Made by a program: the position numbers and the translations under genes | Shown: positions 36,202 through 45,534 of the stretch, one piece after another | Numbering within the stretch: the first letter of the stretch is position 1 | How the letters are laid out: the number at the start of each line of letters is the position of its first letter | Notes under the pieces: model-generated | Told to the model about the DNA's origin: nothing | Databases searched by the model: none | What the model saw: the letters and a program-made list of their open reading frames with translations, nothing else | DNA from: Asticcacaulis sp. | GTDB lineage: Bacteria; Pseudomonadota; Alphaproteobacteria; Caulobacterales; Caulobacteraceae | NCBI RefSeq assembly: GCF_027484505.1 | Contig: NZ_JAIXSV010000301.1 | Span: 1-64,000, forward strand | Direction: 5' to 3' | DNA length: 64,000 bases

Positions 36202-36603
36202 TCAAGCCGCTGTGATGAGGGTCATGCCTGCGTGATCTGCCGCCGCTACATCAAAGGTCACGGTCTTATCGCATCCGGCGCTCAGGTTCAGCCGGTGGAT
36301 CAGGGCATCGGCGAAGTCCGCCTTGCCGGATTTGTAATCGCCCAGCGCCCGATAGAGGTCTGGCTTGTGCTCAAAACGAAGTTGATAGGCACTCAGTAAA
36401 ATCTCCAGCGTCTCAATGATGGCGTCGCGCGGAAGCCTGTAGCTGCGCGTCAATACCCATACGATTTCGACACAGGTCACGACCGATATAAACCCCGGCT
36501 GATCGTCGGACAGGCCTTCGATCAGAGCCGAAGCCAGAGCGGCCTGAGCCATGTCGTCCTGCATGATGTAGCGAACAACGACGTTGGTATCGAGCCCGAT
36601 CAT
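36202..36603 (-). CDS. PIN-domain toxin (VapC-like)
   Basis: MIGLDTNVVVRYIMQDD; TCVEIVWVL; KADFADALI; acidic PIN residues intact. Confidence 0.9.
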   Translation of the reverse strand: MIGLDTNVVVRYIMQDDMAQAALASALIEGLSDDQPGFISVVTCVEIVWVLTRSYRLPRDAIIETLEILLSAYQLRFEHKPDLYRALGDYKSGKADFADALIHRLNLSAGCDKTVTFDVAAADHAGMTLITAA

Positions 36604-36839
36604 TCGCCGGATGCCGCCTGCGCGATGGCCTCATTCATCTCTTCAATACTGACGGGACGAGATGGTTTACCAAAGCGACCCTTGAGTTCCGTCATCGAGC
36701 GCGTGGCGGCGCATAGCAGAAACTTGCCGGGTTCGACCTCGACAAATTCCACCCGGTCGCCCTGACTGACCGACATGGCCTTGCGCACCTCAGCGGGAAT
36801 GGTGATCTGACCTTTGGTGGTAAGCGTTGCGGTACTCAT
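36600..36839 (-). CDS. AbrB/MazE-type antitoxin (VapB-like)
   Basis: MSTATLTTKGQITIPAEVRKAMSVSQGDRVEFVEVEPGKFLL; 4-bp overlap with toxin. Confidence 0.9.
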   Translation of the reverse strand: MSTATLTTKGQITIPAEVRKAMSVSQGDRVEFVEVEPGKFLLCAATRSMTELKGRFGKPSRPVSIEEMNEAIAQAASGE

Positions 36840-36984
36840 TTTTTTGGCCTCCAGTGCCTTACTTTAGTGTAAGGGAGCAGAGTAAGCAAATCACGAAAGT
36901 GTACGGATGCGGCTGAAATACTTATTGGGTCAGACGGCGATTTGGCCTATGTAGCGGCAAAACACATACTGCCGGGACCCTCCC

Positions 36985-37575
36985 ATGACCTCTGAAGACG
37001 TGATCAATGAATTCCGTGACGCCAATGCCCTGAGAGAGGGGCATTTCGTGTTATCGAGCGGGCTGCATTCGCCGCTGTTCCTGCAAAAAAACCTCGTCTT
37101 CATGAATGCGGACCGCTGCGAGCGCCTGTGCAAGGCGCTGGCCGAAAAGATCGTGGCGCAGGCCGGTAGCGTCGATGTGGCGATTTCGCCTGCCGTGGGC
37201 GGCATCATCCCCGGCTATGAGACGGCGCGTCACCTGAAGGTCCCGTCCATGTACGTCGAGCGTGTCGAGGGTGAGTTCAAGCTGCGCCGCGGCTTCCACA
37301 TCGAACCCGGCGCCAAGGTGGTCATGGTCGAAGACATCGTGACCACCGGCCTCTCGTCGCGCGAATGTATCGCCGCCATTCAGGCGCTGGGCGGTGAAGT
37401 CGTCGCGGCGGCCTGTATCGTTGACCGGTCGGGCGGGAAGGCTGATGTGGGCGTGCCGCTGATCTCGCTGGCCAGCCTCGAAGTGCCCGCCTATCCCGCC
37501 GACGCCCTGCCGCCGGAACTGGCCGCCATTCCGGTACAGGACCCCGGCAGCCGCCGTCTGTCGCAAAAGGCCTGA
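36985..37575 (+). CDS. pyrE: Orotate phosphoribosyltransferase
   Basis: [38 protein letters not shown] motif. Confidence 0.93.
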   Translation: MTSEDVINEFRDANALREGHFVLSSGLHSPLFLQKNLVFMNADRCERLCKALAEKIVAQAGSVDVAISPAVGGIIPGYETARHLKVPSMYVERVEGEFKLRRGFHIEPGAKVVMVEDIVTTGLSSRECIAAIQALGGEVVAAACIVDRSGGKADVGVPLISLASLEVPAYPADALPPELAAIPVQDPGSRRLSQKA

Positions 37576-37579
37576 TGCC

Positions 37580-38329
37580 ATGAACCGCATCCGTCTGGGG
37601 ATCAATATCGACCACATCGCCACGGTGCGCAATGCGCGCGGCGGCCATGCGCCTGATCCGGCGCGCGGCGCGCGGCAGGTGCTGGAGGCTGGGGTCGATG
37701 GCATCACGGCGCACCTGCGCGAAGATCGCCGCCACGTGCTCGATAAGGATGTCTGGGCGCTGAAAGCCGTCTGCGATGAGTTTCGCAAGCCGCTGAATTT
37801 CGAGATGGCGGTGACCGATGAGATGATCGGCATTGCGCTCGATCTCAAGCCGCACGCCTGCTGTCTGGTGCCCGAACGGCGTCAGGAACGGACCACCGAA
37901 GGCGGTCTGGATGTGGCGGATAATATAGACGTCGTGGGGCCCGCGGTCGCGCGGCTCAATGCGGCGGGTATCCGTACCTCGCTGTTTATTGCCACCGACC
38001 CGCTTCAGGTATCGGCAGCGTCGAATATCGGCGCGCCCGTCGTCGAATTCCACACAGGCGCGCTGTGCGACGCCTGGCGCGAAGGCGAACGCTCCATCGT
38101 CGAATCCGAGATGAAGAAGCTCGAATGGGCGGCGCACATGGCGGCTGAGGTCGGCATCGAGGTCCATGCGGGCCACGGCATCGACTACGACACCGTGACC
38201 TTTATTTCGCGCGTGCCGCAGATCAAAGAGCTGAATATCGGCCACTTCCTGATCGGTGAGGCCATCTTTGTGGGGCTTGAGGCTTCGGTCAGCCGCATGC
38301 GGCACCTGATGGACGCCGCGCGCCTATGA
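37580..38329 (+). CDS. pdxJ: Pyridoxine 5'-phosphate synthase
   Basis: RLGINIDHIATVRNARGG; GADGITAHLREDRRHV-type segment; HAGHGIDYDTV. Confidence 0.96.
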   Translation: MNRIRLGINIDHIATVRNARGGHAPDPARGARQVLEAGVDGITAHLREDRRHVLDKDVWALKAVCDEFRKPLNFEMAVTDEMIGIALDLKPHACCLVPERRQERTTEGGLDVADNIDVVGPAVARLNAAGIRTSLFIATDPLQVSAASNIGAPVVEFHTGALCDAWREGERSIVESEMKKLEWAAHMAAEVGIEVHAGHGIDYDTVTFISRVPQIKELNIGHFLIGEAIFVGLEASVSRMRHLMDAARL

Positions 38330-38721
38330 TAATTGGCGTGGGCATTGACCTGACCGATGCGCGGCGCATCCGGCAATCGGTCGAACGCTTTGGTCAGAAG
38401 TTCCTTGATCGCGTGTTCACGCCCGCCGAGCAGGCCTATGCGCTATCGAAAACGCCGGTGCATCCGACTTTGGCCAAGCGTTTCGCCGCCAAGGAGGCGG
38501 TGATGAAGGCGCTGGGCAGCGGGTTGCGCGGCTTTCATTTCACCGACATAGAGGTGCGCAATGATGCACTGGGCAAGCCTGAGGTGGCGCTTAAAAACGG
38601 CGCGCTTGACCGGCTTCAGGCGCTGCTGCCGCAGGGCAGCATAGCGCGCATCCACCTCAGCCTGACCGATGAGGGCGATCTGGCCGGGGCCTATGTGATC
38701 ATCGAGGCGCTCCCTGAATAA
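38326..38721 (+). CDS. acpS: Holo-[acyl-carrier-protein] synthase
   Basis: MIIGVGIDLTDARRI; TLAKRFAAKEAVMKALGSGL; ATGA overlap with pdxJ. Confidence 0.95.
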   Translation: MIIGVGIDLTDARRIRQSVERFGQKFLDRVFTPAEQAYALSKTPVHPTLAKRFAAKEAVMKALGSGLRGFHFTDIEVRNDALGKPEVALKNGALDRLQALLPQGSIARIHLSLTDEGDLAGAYVIIEALPE

Positions 38722-38814
38722 AATGTAACGTCTATTTTTGGCCGGAATCTAAAAATAGACAGGTCGAAGGAATGCGCTTAAAACGTAAGGCGCTAGAGAA
38801 TATGGGGCTGAGTA

Positions 38815-39633
38815 ATGAGCGCTGAAGACAAGGTCGTTGAAGACGCGGTGACCGAAAATGCGACCGTGGAAAACGACGAAAAGTCGGCGATCAAGGACGA
38901 ATGGTCCGATATCATCAAAACCGTGGCGATCGCCCTGATCATCACGCTGGTCTTCCGCACGCTGTTTTTCCAGCCCTTCACTATCCCGTCGGCCTCGATG
39001 GAGCCCAACCTCTATGAGGGCGACTACATTGTGGTGCGCAAGTGGGACTATGGCTATTCCAAGCATTCCATCCAGTTTTCGCCGCCGGTGATTTCGGGCC
39101 GTATTTTCGAAAAGCAGGCCAAACGCGGTGACATCGTGGTGTTCAAGCTGCCCAGCAACACCAAGGTCGATTACATCAAGCGCGTCATCGGCCTGCCCGG
39201 CGACCGCGTTCAGGTGAAGAACGGTCAGGTCTTTATCAACGAACAGCCGGTGACCACGATCGACAAGGGGCCGATTTCCGCCGGCATTACCTATGCGACG
39301 CAGGGTGCGGACATTCAGGAAGAGCAGTTGCCAGATGGTGCGGATCACCTGACTCAAAATCTCGAAGACAATAAGCCCGAAGCCGACGACACGCAGGAAT
39401 TCACCGTCCCCGAAGGTCAGTATTTCGTGATGGGCGATAACCGCGACAACTCGCTCGACAGCCGTTTCTCGCCGGCCGATCCGTTCCAGCCGGGTGTCGG
39501 CTTCGTGCCCGCCGAAAACCTTGAGGGCAAGGCGGTTATGGTGCTGATCTCGTGGAACAAGGGGGCCTCGCTGTTCAAGCCGTGGACCTGGCTCGACCTG
39601 CGCTGGGACCGTTTCTTCAAGTCCCTGAAATAA
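38815..39633 (+). CDS. lepB: Signal peptidase I
   Basis: FFQPFTIPSASMEPNLYEGDYIVVRKWDYG; DYIKRVIGLPGDRV; FVMGDNRDNSLDSRF. Confidence 0.96.
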   Translation: MSAEDKVVEDAVTENATVENDEKSAIKDEWSDIIKTVAIALIITLVFRTLFFQPFTIPSASMEPNLYEGDYIVVRKWDYGYSKHSIQFSPPVISGRIFEKQAKRGDIVVFKLPSNTKVDYIKRVIGLPGDRVQVKNGQVFINEQPVTTIDKGPISAGITYATQGADIQEEQLPDGADHLTQNLEDNKPEADDTQEFTVPEGQYFVMGDNRDNSLDSRFSPADPFQPGVGFVPAENLEGKAVMVLISWNKGASLFKPWTWLDLRWDRFFKSLK

Positions 39634-40361
39634 TGACACGTATGCAAAGGGATGCCTCCGGCCACCGGCAAAAGGTGCTGGATGAACTGGAGGCGAAGCT
39701 CGGATACCGCTTTTCGGACCGACAATTGCTCGACAGCGCGCTTACCCACGCCAGTGTCAGCGACGGCCGCCCCAAAAAGACCGTCTCCGGCGACAATGAG
39801 CGGCTGGAGTTTCTCGGGGATCGCGTGCTGGGTCTGCTGGTGGCCGAAGCCCTGATGCAGGCCTTTCCGCAGGCCGCCGAAGGCGAGATGTCGCAGCGCC
39901 TGCACGGGCTGGTCAGTCGCGAAACCTGCGCGGCAGTGGCCATGTCGCTGGGCGTCGGGGCGGCCATGCGTCTGGCACCCGGTGAAACCAAAAGCGGCGG
40001 GCGTTCCAACCTGACCATACTCGGTGATGCCTGTGAGGCCCTGATCGCGGCGGTCTATATTGACGGTGGTTTTGAGACGGCGCGGCGCATATTCGCGCCC
40101 CTGTGGCAGCCGCATATCCGCGCCAGCCACTCCCGTTCGCACCTGAATCCCAAGTCGCACCTTCAGGAATGGGCAGCGCAGAAAAAGCTCCCTTCACCGA
40201 AATATGAGATAGTGGAACGCAGCGGGCCTGATCATGCCCCTATCTTTAAAGTCGCGCTCACGCTAGAAGGCTATGATCCCGTCGTCGCCAGCGGCAAGTC
40301 TCGTCAGGAGGCCGAAAAGGCGGCGGCCCTCAGCTTTATCGAACACGCAGGTCTTAATTGA
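39633..40361 (+). CDS. rnc: Ribonuclease III
   Basis: NERLEFLGDRVLGL; ILGDACEALIAAVYIDGGFETAR; C-terminal dsRBD; TAATG overlap with lepB stop. Confidence 0.96.
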   Translation: MTRMQRDASGHRQKVLDELEAKLGYRFSDRQLLDSALTHASVSDGRPKKTVSGDNERLEFLGDRVLGLLVAEALMQAFPQAAEGEMSQRLHGLVSRETCAAVAMSLGVGAAMRLAPGETKSGGRSNLTILGDACEALIAAVYIDGGFETARRIFAPLWQPHIRASHSRSHLNPKSHLQEWAAQKKLPSPKYEIVERSGPDHAPIFKVALTLEGYDPVVASGKSRQEAEKAAALSFIEHAGLN

Positions 40362-41329
40362 CGATTACCTCTTCTTCTCCCGCGACGACGCGCGCGGGTT
40401 TCGCCGCCATCATCGGCGCGCCCAATGCGGGCAAATCCACCCTTGTCAACGCTCTGGTCGGCTCCAAAGTCTCCATCGTCACCCAAAAAGTGCAGACGAC
40501 GCGCTTTCCGGTGCGCGGTATCGCCATTCACGGTGAAGCGCAGATCGTGCTGGTCGATACGCCGGGCATCTTTAAGCCGCGCCGCCGTCTGGACCGTGCC
40601 ATGGTCAGATCGGCCTGGGGTGGGGCCGAAGACGCCGACATCGTGGTCATGCTGATCGACGCTCCGGCGCATCTGGCCGTGCATTTCCCGGCCCCCGACA
40701 CCAAGCCGACCGGTGCCGACAAGCTGGCGGTCGAAGACGCCGAGACCATCATTGCGGGGCTGAAAGCCAATAACCGCCGCGCCATTCTGGTGCTGAACAA
40801 GATCGACCTTCTGCGCCGCGACAACCTGCTGGCCCTGGCCGACAGCCTGTTCAAGGAGGGCGTTTTCGATCAGGTCTTCATGATTTCGGCCGAAAAGGGC
40901 AATGGCATTGCCGACCTTATGGAGGCTCTGGCCGACAAAATGCCGGCGGGACCGTGGCTGTATCCGGAAGATCAGGCCGCCGATGCGCCGGTGCGTATTC
41001 TGGCCGCCGAAATCACCCGCGAAAAGCTGTTCCTGCGCGTGCATGAGGAACTGCCCTATGCCTGCGCCGTCGTGACGACCGACTTCAAGGACACGCCAGA
41101 CGGTGCCGCGCGCATCGAACAGACCATCTTTGTCGAACGCGACGGTCAGCGCGCCATCGTGCTGGGCAAGAACGGCCAGACCCTGAAATGGATCGGTCAG
41201 CGCGCCCGTCAGGAACTGATGGATATTCTCGACCGCAAGGTGCATCTGTTCCTGCACGTTCAGGTCAATGAACGCTGGAGCGACGACCGGGCGCTATATG
41301 CGCAGTTCGGTCTGGAGTTCGGGGAGTAA
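40358..41329 (+). CDS. era: GTPase Era (TTG start)
   Basis: GAPNAGKSTLVNALVGSKVSIVTQKVQTTR; VDTPGI; NKID; C-terminal KH domain. Confidence 0.95.
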   Translation: MTITSSSPATTRAGFAAIIGAPNAGKSTLVNALVGSKVSIVTQKVQTTRFPVRGIAIHGEAQIVLVDTPGIFKPRRRLDRAMVRSAWGGAEDADIVVMLIDAPAHLAVHFPAPDTKPTGADKLAVEDAETIIAGLKANNRRAILVLNKIDLLRRDNLLALADSLFKEGVFDQVFMISAEKGNGIADLMEALADKMPAGPWLYPEDQAADAPVRILAAEITREKLFLRVHEELPYACAVVTTDFKDTPDGAARIEQTIFVERDGQRAIVLGKNGQTLKWIGQRARQELMDILDRKVHLFLHVQVNERWSDDRALYAQFGLEFGE

Positions 41330-41361
41330 TTTCACGTGAGGCTGGTCGGCAGACGCTCCGC

Positions 41362-41521
41362 CTTTCTCCTCCCTTGCGAGCCCATAGGCGAAGCGGGGGA
41401 GGTGGCACGCCGGAGTTCTAGCGAAGGCGTGTCGGAGGGGGCTTTACATTACCGTCCGGCCCCCTCCGTCTCGCCGCGCTTCGCGGGCTCGCCACCTCCC
41501 CCGCTGGCGCAGGGGAGGAGG
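41362..41521. repeat. ~160-bp imperfect inverted repeat (GGGGGAGG family) in era-recO spacer
   Basis: CTCCTCCCTTGCGAG...GCGGGGGAGGTGGC...GGAGGGGGC and inverted GCCCCCTCCGTCTCG...GCCACCTCCCCCGC...GGGGAGGAG. Confidence 0.85.
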
Positions 41522-41523
41522 AT

Positions 41524-42243
41524 TTGACTTTCGAAGACGATGCCTTTGTCTTAAGTGCCCGGCCGCACGGGGAAACCGGTGCGGTGGTGCATTTTCTGAC
41601 TCTGGAACACGGTCATATCGCCGCCCATGTGCCTGGTGGGGCGTCACGTCGCCTTAAGCCCTATCTGCAACCGGCCAGCCGCGTACGCCTGTCCTATCGG
41701 GCGCGCACCGCCGACCATCTGGGCTCAGCCACCCTTGAGCCGGAAGGCGACGCCACGGCTGAATTTTTCGACGATCCTATGGCCCTGATCGGCGTGCAGT
41801 GTGCCTGCGTTATGACGCGCGCCGTCCTGCCCGAACGCGAGGCCTATCCGGGGGCCTTTTATGCCTTTGAAACGTTGATTAATGCCTTTGGCCTGCCCGG
41901 TGTCTGGCCCTATGTCTATGTGCGCTTCGAGATGGGCCTGCTGGAGGCTGTGGGGTTCGGTCTCGACCTGTCGGCCTGCGCCGTGAGCGGCAGCCGCGAC
42001 GATCTGGTCTATGTCTCGCCGCGTTCGGCCCGTGCCGTCAGCCGCCGCGAAGGCGAGCCCTATAAGGATAAGCTGCTGCCTTTGCCGGGCTTTTTGCTGT
42101 CGTCACAAGGCGGCGTCCAGGCGGACGATCTGCGCCGGGGGCTGGACCTGACCGGCTATTTTCTGGAGCGGCATATCTTTCATCCGCTCAATCAACCCTT
42201 GCCCGAAATCCGCACGCGCCTTATCGACAGTGTACGGGATTAG
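41524..42243 (+). CDS. recO: DNA repair protein RecO (TTG start)
   Basis: DDAFVLSARPHGETGAVVHFLTLEHGHIAAHVPGGASRR; position after era. Confidence 0.92.
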   Translation: MTFEDDAFVLSARPHGETGAVVHFLTLEHGHIAAHVPGGASRRLKPYLQPASRVRLSYRARTADHLGSATLEPEGDATAEFFDDPMALIGVQCACVMTRAVLPEREAYPGAFYAFETLINAFGLPGVWPYVYVRFEMGLLEAVGFGLDLSACAVSGSRDDLVYVSPRSARAVSRREGEPYKDKLLPLPGFLLSSQGGVQADDLRRGLDLTGYFLERHIFHPLNQPLPEIRTRLIDSVRD

Positions 42244-42351
42244 TGATTCCGTTTTTAAAATGCACGCGAAAACATCGTTCTCCATGCTTTGGTAACGTGT
42301 TTTCACTAAGTTAGGCCGATGGGCTCGATTCGGGCGGGTAGTTTGACGGGT

Positions 42352-42819
42352 ATGTCAGGGTATAGTGAACAGGAACTGCGGGCAGCCAACGTCAATCCGG
42401 AGACGGGTTTGGCGACGGATTACCTCAACCTGTTCAACGAAGCGATCATGCTGTTTGAAATGGGCCTCGACATGCCGGACATGGCCGAGGAACTGATGGA
42501 CTGGCGTCGTCGCGGCTATGTCGAACATTTCGAAAATTCCGGCTTTGAGCAAAAAGACGTGGTCATTGCCGCCTATCGGGCCTCACCCGACGCGGTGCGC
42601 AAACCCTTCGATGAGGCTTGTGAAAAGGCGCTCGAAGAGTTCGAGTCCGGCATCCAGATTCTGCTCAGTTCCAATCTCGAAGACGAGGCGGCGCGCGAAG
42701 ATCTGGCGGCGCGTCTCGACAGCCTGAAGGCTCGGGTCGTTGAAATGGACGCCCATATTCACGGGCGGGCCGAGCGCATCGAAAACGATCTGCAAAACGC
42801 CGTGGACGCCCTGTTCTGA
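42352..42819 (+). CDS. Hypothetical protein between recO and parC
   Basis: MSGYSEQELRAANVNPETGLATDYLNLFNEAIMLFEMGLDMPDMAEELMDW; 155 aa acidic helical protein. Confidence 0.7.
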   Translation: MSGYSEQELRAANVNPETGLATDYLNLFNEAIMLFEMGLDMPDMAEELMDWRRRGYVEHFENSGFEQKDVVIAAYRASPDAVRKPFDEACEKALEEFESGIQILLSSNLEDEAAREDLAARLDSLKARVVEMDAHIHGRAERIENDLQNAVDALF

Positions 42820-42938
42820 GCGCTCTGAGTGCGCAAGTCTGTCCTTGGGCGTTCTGCAACGGATATTGGGCCTCTCCCTCCACAACCTGTTCTGCATATG
42901 TGCTTGTGCGAAAAGCGCGAAAGCCTTACGCATAAGGC

Positions 42939-45155
42939 ATGAGCAACGATGTGATTCCTGACGAAGGTGGCCGTATCCTCAGCGAACCGATGGGCGAGGC
43001 CCTGTCGCGGCGCTATCTGGCCTATGCGCTGTCCACCATCATGCACCGGGCCCTGCCGGACGTGCGCGACGGCCTGAAGCCGGTGCACCGGCGCGTTTTG
43101 TACGCCATGCACAATATGCGGCTGAACCCGCAGGCGGCGGCGCGCAAATCGGCCAAGGTCGTCGGGGAAGTCATGGGTAACTTCCACCCGCACGGCGATC
43201 AGTCGATCTACGACGCGCTGGTGCGTATGGCGCAATGGTTCGCTCAGCGCTACCCCATGGTCGATGGACAGGGCAATTTCGGCAATATCGACGGCGATAG
43301 TGCCGCCGCCATGCGTTACACCGAATGCAAGATGACGACGGCGGCCATGCTGCTGCTGGACGGCATCGACGAGAATGCCGTCGATTTCCGCCCGACCTAT
43401 GACGGTCAGGATGAGGAGCCGGTTGTGCTGCCGGCGGCGTTTCCGAACCTGCTGGCCAATGGGGCGACGGGCATTGCTGTGGGTATGGCGACTTCCATCC
43501 CGCCGCACAATGTGGCCGAGCTGATCGACGCCTGTAAGCTGCTGATCGCCGAGCCCAACACCGACACCAACGGCCTGATGGCCATTATTCCGGGACCCGA
43601 CTTCCCGACCGGCGGCATCTGCGTCGAACGCCGCGAAGCGATTTATGAGGCCTATGAGACGGGCCGCGGCAGCGTGCGGGTGCGCGCCCGCTATGAGGTC
43701 GAGGATCTGGGCCGCGGGGCGTGGCGTATCCTCGTTTCTGAAATCCCGTATCAGGTGCAAAAGTCGCGCCTGATCGAGCAACTGGCCGACCTGATCGAAG
43801 CGAAGAAGGCCCCGCTGCTGGGCGATGTGCGCGACGAATCCGACGAAGAGGTGCGCCTGATCCTTGAGCCTAAGACGCGCAATATCGACCCCGAAGTGCT
43901 GATGGAAAGCCTGTTCAAGATCTCCGATCTGGAAACGCGCTTTGCCTTCAACATGAACGTGCTGGACAAGACCGGTACGCCGCGCGTCATGGGTTTGAAG
44001 ACTATCCTGACCTCCTTCCTTGACCACCGCCGCGAAGTGCTGATCCGGCAGTCGCAATGGCGTCTGGACAAGATCGAGAAGCGTCTGCACGTCCTCGACG
44101 GCCTGATGATCGCCTTCCTCAATCTGGATGAGGTGATCCGCATTATCCGCGAGGACGAGACGCCGAAGCAGACCCTGATGGCGCGTTTCGAGCTGACCGA
44201 GGTTCAGGTCGATTACATCCTTGATACGCGGCTGCGGCAACTGGCGCGGCTGGAAGAAATGGCCATCAAGGGCGAGCACGACAAGCTGTCGAAGGAACGC
44301 GATGGGCTGTTGTCTCTGCTGGGCTCCGAAAAGAAGCAGTGGAAGCGCATCGACGAGCAGTTGACCGAGGTGCGCAAGCAGCTTCTGTCGGCGCGCCGCA
44401 CCACCTTTGCCGAAGCGCCGCAAGGCGTCGAGGTGGCAGCCATCGAGTCCTATCTGCCCAAGGAGGCCCTGACCGTCATCCTGTCGGAACGCGGCTGGAT
44501 CCGCGCCACCAAGGGTCGCGTCGATGATCCGTCAGAACTGAAGTTCAAGGAAGGCGACAATCTCGGCTTCCTGGTGCCCGGCTATAACACCGACAAGTTG
44601 CTGATCATGACCTCGGACGGGCGCTTCTTTACGCTCGGCTGCGACAAGCTGCCGTCCGGGCGCGGGCATGGCGAACCGCTCCAGCTGATGCTGGAAATGG
44701 AAGAAAACACCCGCATCGTCAATGTCTTCATGTTCACGCCGGGGGCCAAGCGCCTGATGGTGTCGAAGAACGGCTATGGCTTCGTGATGAACGAAGAGGA
44801 CGCCGTCGGTAACAAGAAGGCCGGCAAGTCGGTGCTCAATGCCGATGGCACCGAAGCCTTTGTGGCTTTGCCGGTGACGGGTGACCACGTCGTCATTCTG
44901 GGCGAAAACAACAAGGTGCTGATCTATCCTGTCTCAGAACTGCCGGAAATGGCGCGTGGCAAGGGCGTAAAGCTGCAAGGCTATAAGGACGGCGGCGTCA
45001 AGGACATCGCTATCTTCGATCAGGCCGGGCCGGTGCAGTGGTACGACGGATCGGGCAAGGCGCGCGACTTCAAGGACTGGAAAGACTTTGTGGGTAAGCG
45101 CGCCAGCGTCGGCAAGATGGCCCCGCGCGGCCTGCGCAAGCTGCGACCGGCGTAA
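42939..45155 (+). CDS. parC: DNA topoisomerase IV subunit A
   Basis: SRRYLAYALSTIMHRALPDVRDGLKPVHRRVLYAMH; GNFHPHGDQSIYDALVRMAQ. Confidence 0.96.
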   Translation: MSNDVIPDEGGRILSEPMGEALSRRYLAYALSTIMHRALPDVRDGLKPVHRRVLYAMHNMRLNPQAAARKSAKVVGEVMGNFHPHGDQSIYDALVRMAQWFAQRYPMVDGQGNFGNIDGDSAAAMRYTECKMTTAAMLLLDGIDENAVDFRPTYDGQDEEPVVLPAAFPNLLANGATGIAVGMATSIPPHNVAELIDACKLLIAEPNTDTNGLMAIIPGPDFPTGGICVERREAIYEAYETGRGSVRVRARYEVEDLGRGAWRILVSEIPYQVQKSRLIEQLADLIEAKKAPLLGDVRDESDEEVRLILEPKTRNIDPEVLMESLFKISDLETRFAFNMNVLDKTGTPRVMGLKTILTSFLDHRREVLIRQSQWRLDKIEKRLHVLDGLMIAFLNLDEVIRIIREDETPKQTLMARFELTEVQVDYILDTRLRQLARLEEMAIKGEHDKLSKERDGLLSLLGSEKKQWKRIDEQLTEVRKQLLSARRTTFAEAPQGVEVAAIESYLPKEALTVILSERGWIRATKGRVDDPSELKFKEGDNLGFLVPGYNTDKLLIMTSDGRFFTLGCDKLPSGRGHGEPLQLMLEMEENTRIVNVFMFTPGAKRLMVSKNGYGFVMNEEDAVGNKKAGKSVLNADGTEAFVALPVTGDHVVILGENNKVLIYPVSELPEMARGKGVKLQGYKDGGVKDIAIFDQAGPVQWYDGSGKARDFKDWKDFVGKRASVGKMAPRGLRKLRPA

Positions 45156-45185
45156 GACTTTAAAGAACCACAGATTACACAGATT

Positions 45186-45214
45186 GAGACGCGCCCCGGC
45201 GCGTCTCTTTTTTT
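45186..45214 (+). terminator. Rho-independent terminator of parC
   Basis: GAGACGCGCC CC GGCGCGTCTC then TTTTTTT. Confidence 0.9.
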
Positions 45215-45226
45215 GTTAGAGCGCTT

Positions 45227-45252
45227 GCCGAAAAGTGTGACGCACTTTTGGC
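45227..45252. repeat. Palindrome GCCGAAAAGTG-tgacg-CACTTTTGGC
   Basis: Read directly; shares AAAAGTG/CACTTTT core with 3696-3718. Confidence 0.7.
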
Positions 45253-45534
45253 TTCGCCGAACTTCGTTTCGGATAAAAAAGCGCGTTAAAGCAAAAAAAT
45301 TTAGAGCCATTCGGCGGCTCAACTGAGCCGACGAATGCTATAGAGCCGGGTAGGCAGCCCGGACTGTCTGGTTTTACGGGCACGGTGTGTGGTGGAAACC
45401 CTCGATAGTCACCGCGCACGTCATCTGTGAAATCTGTATAATCTGTGGTTCCCTCTTTCTGCCCACTAAAAACGTCCATTCACGCAAACGATTTTCCACT
45501 TGCGCCCTTATGCGCCTTTCGGTGCATATGCCGC

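Larger units (their letters stand above)
45166..45450. repeat. Composite noncoding region bounded by inverted AACCACAGATTACACAGATT copies
   Basis: Left copy 45166-45185, right inverted copy 45423-45450 (1 mismatch over 20 bp); internal hairpins. Confidence 0.75.

Noticed and set aside
36840-36984. Possible promoter/operator sites upstream of vapB and pyrE
   Set aside because: No clear palindrome or consensus promoter readable by eye.
42759-44423. 554-aa minus-strand ORF opposite parC, and similar long antisense ORFs at 33673-35187, 53418-55700, 56688-57872 and 61430-62626
   Set aside because: Antisense to well-supported housekeeping genes, with atypical composition.
45216-45479. 87-aa minus ORF with TTDYTDFTDD
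   Set aside because: Translation of the CACAGATT repeat and adjacent hairpins, not a protein.
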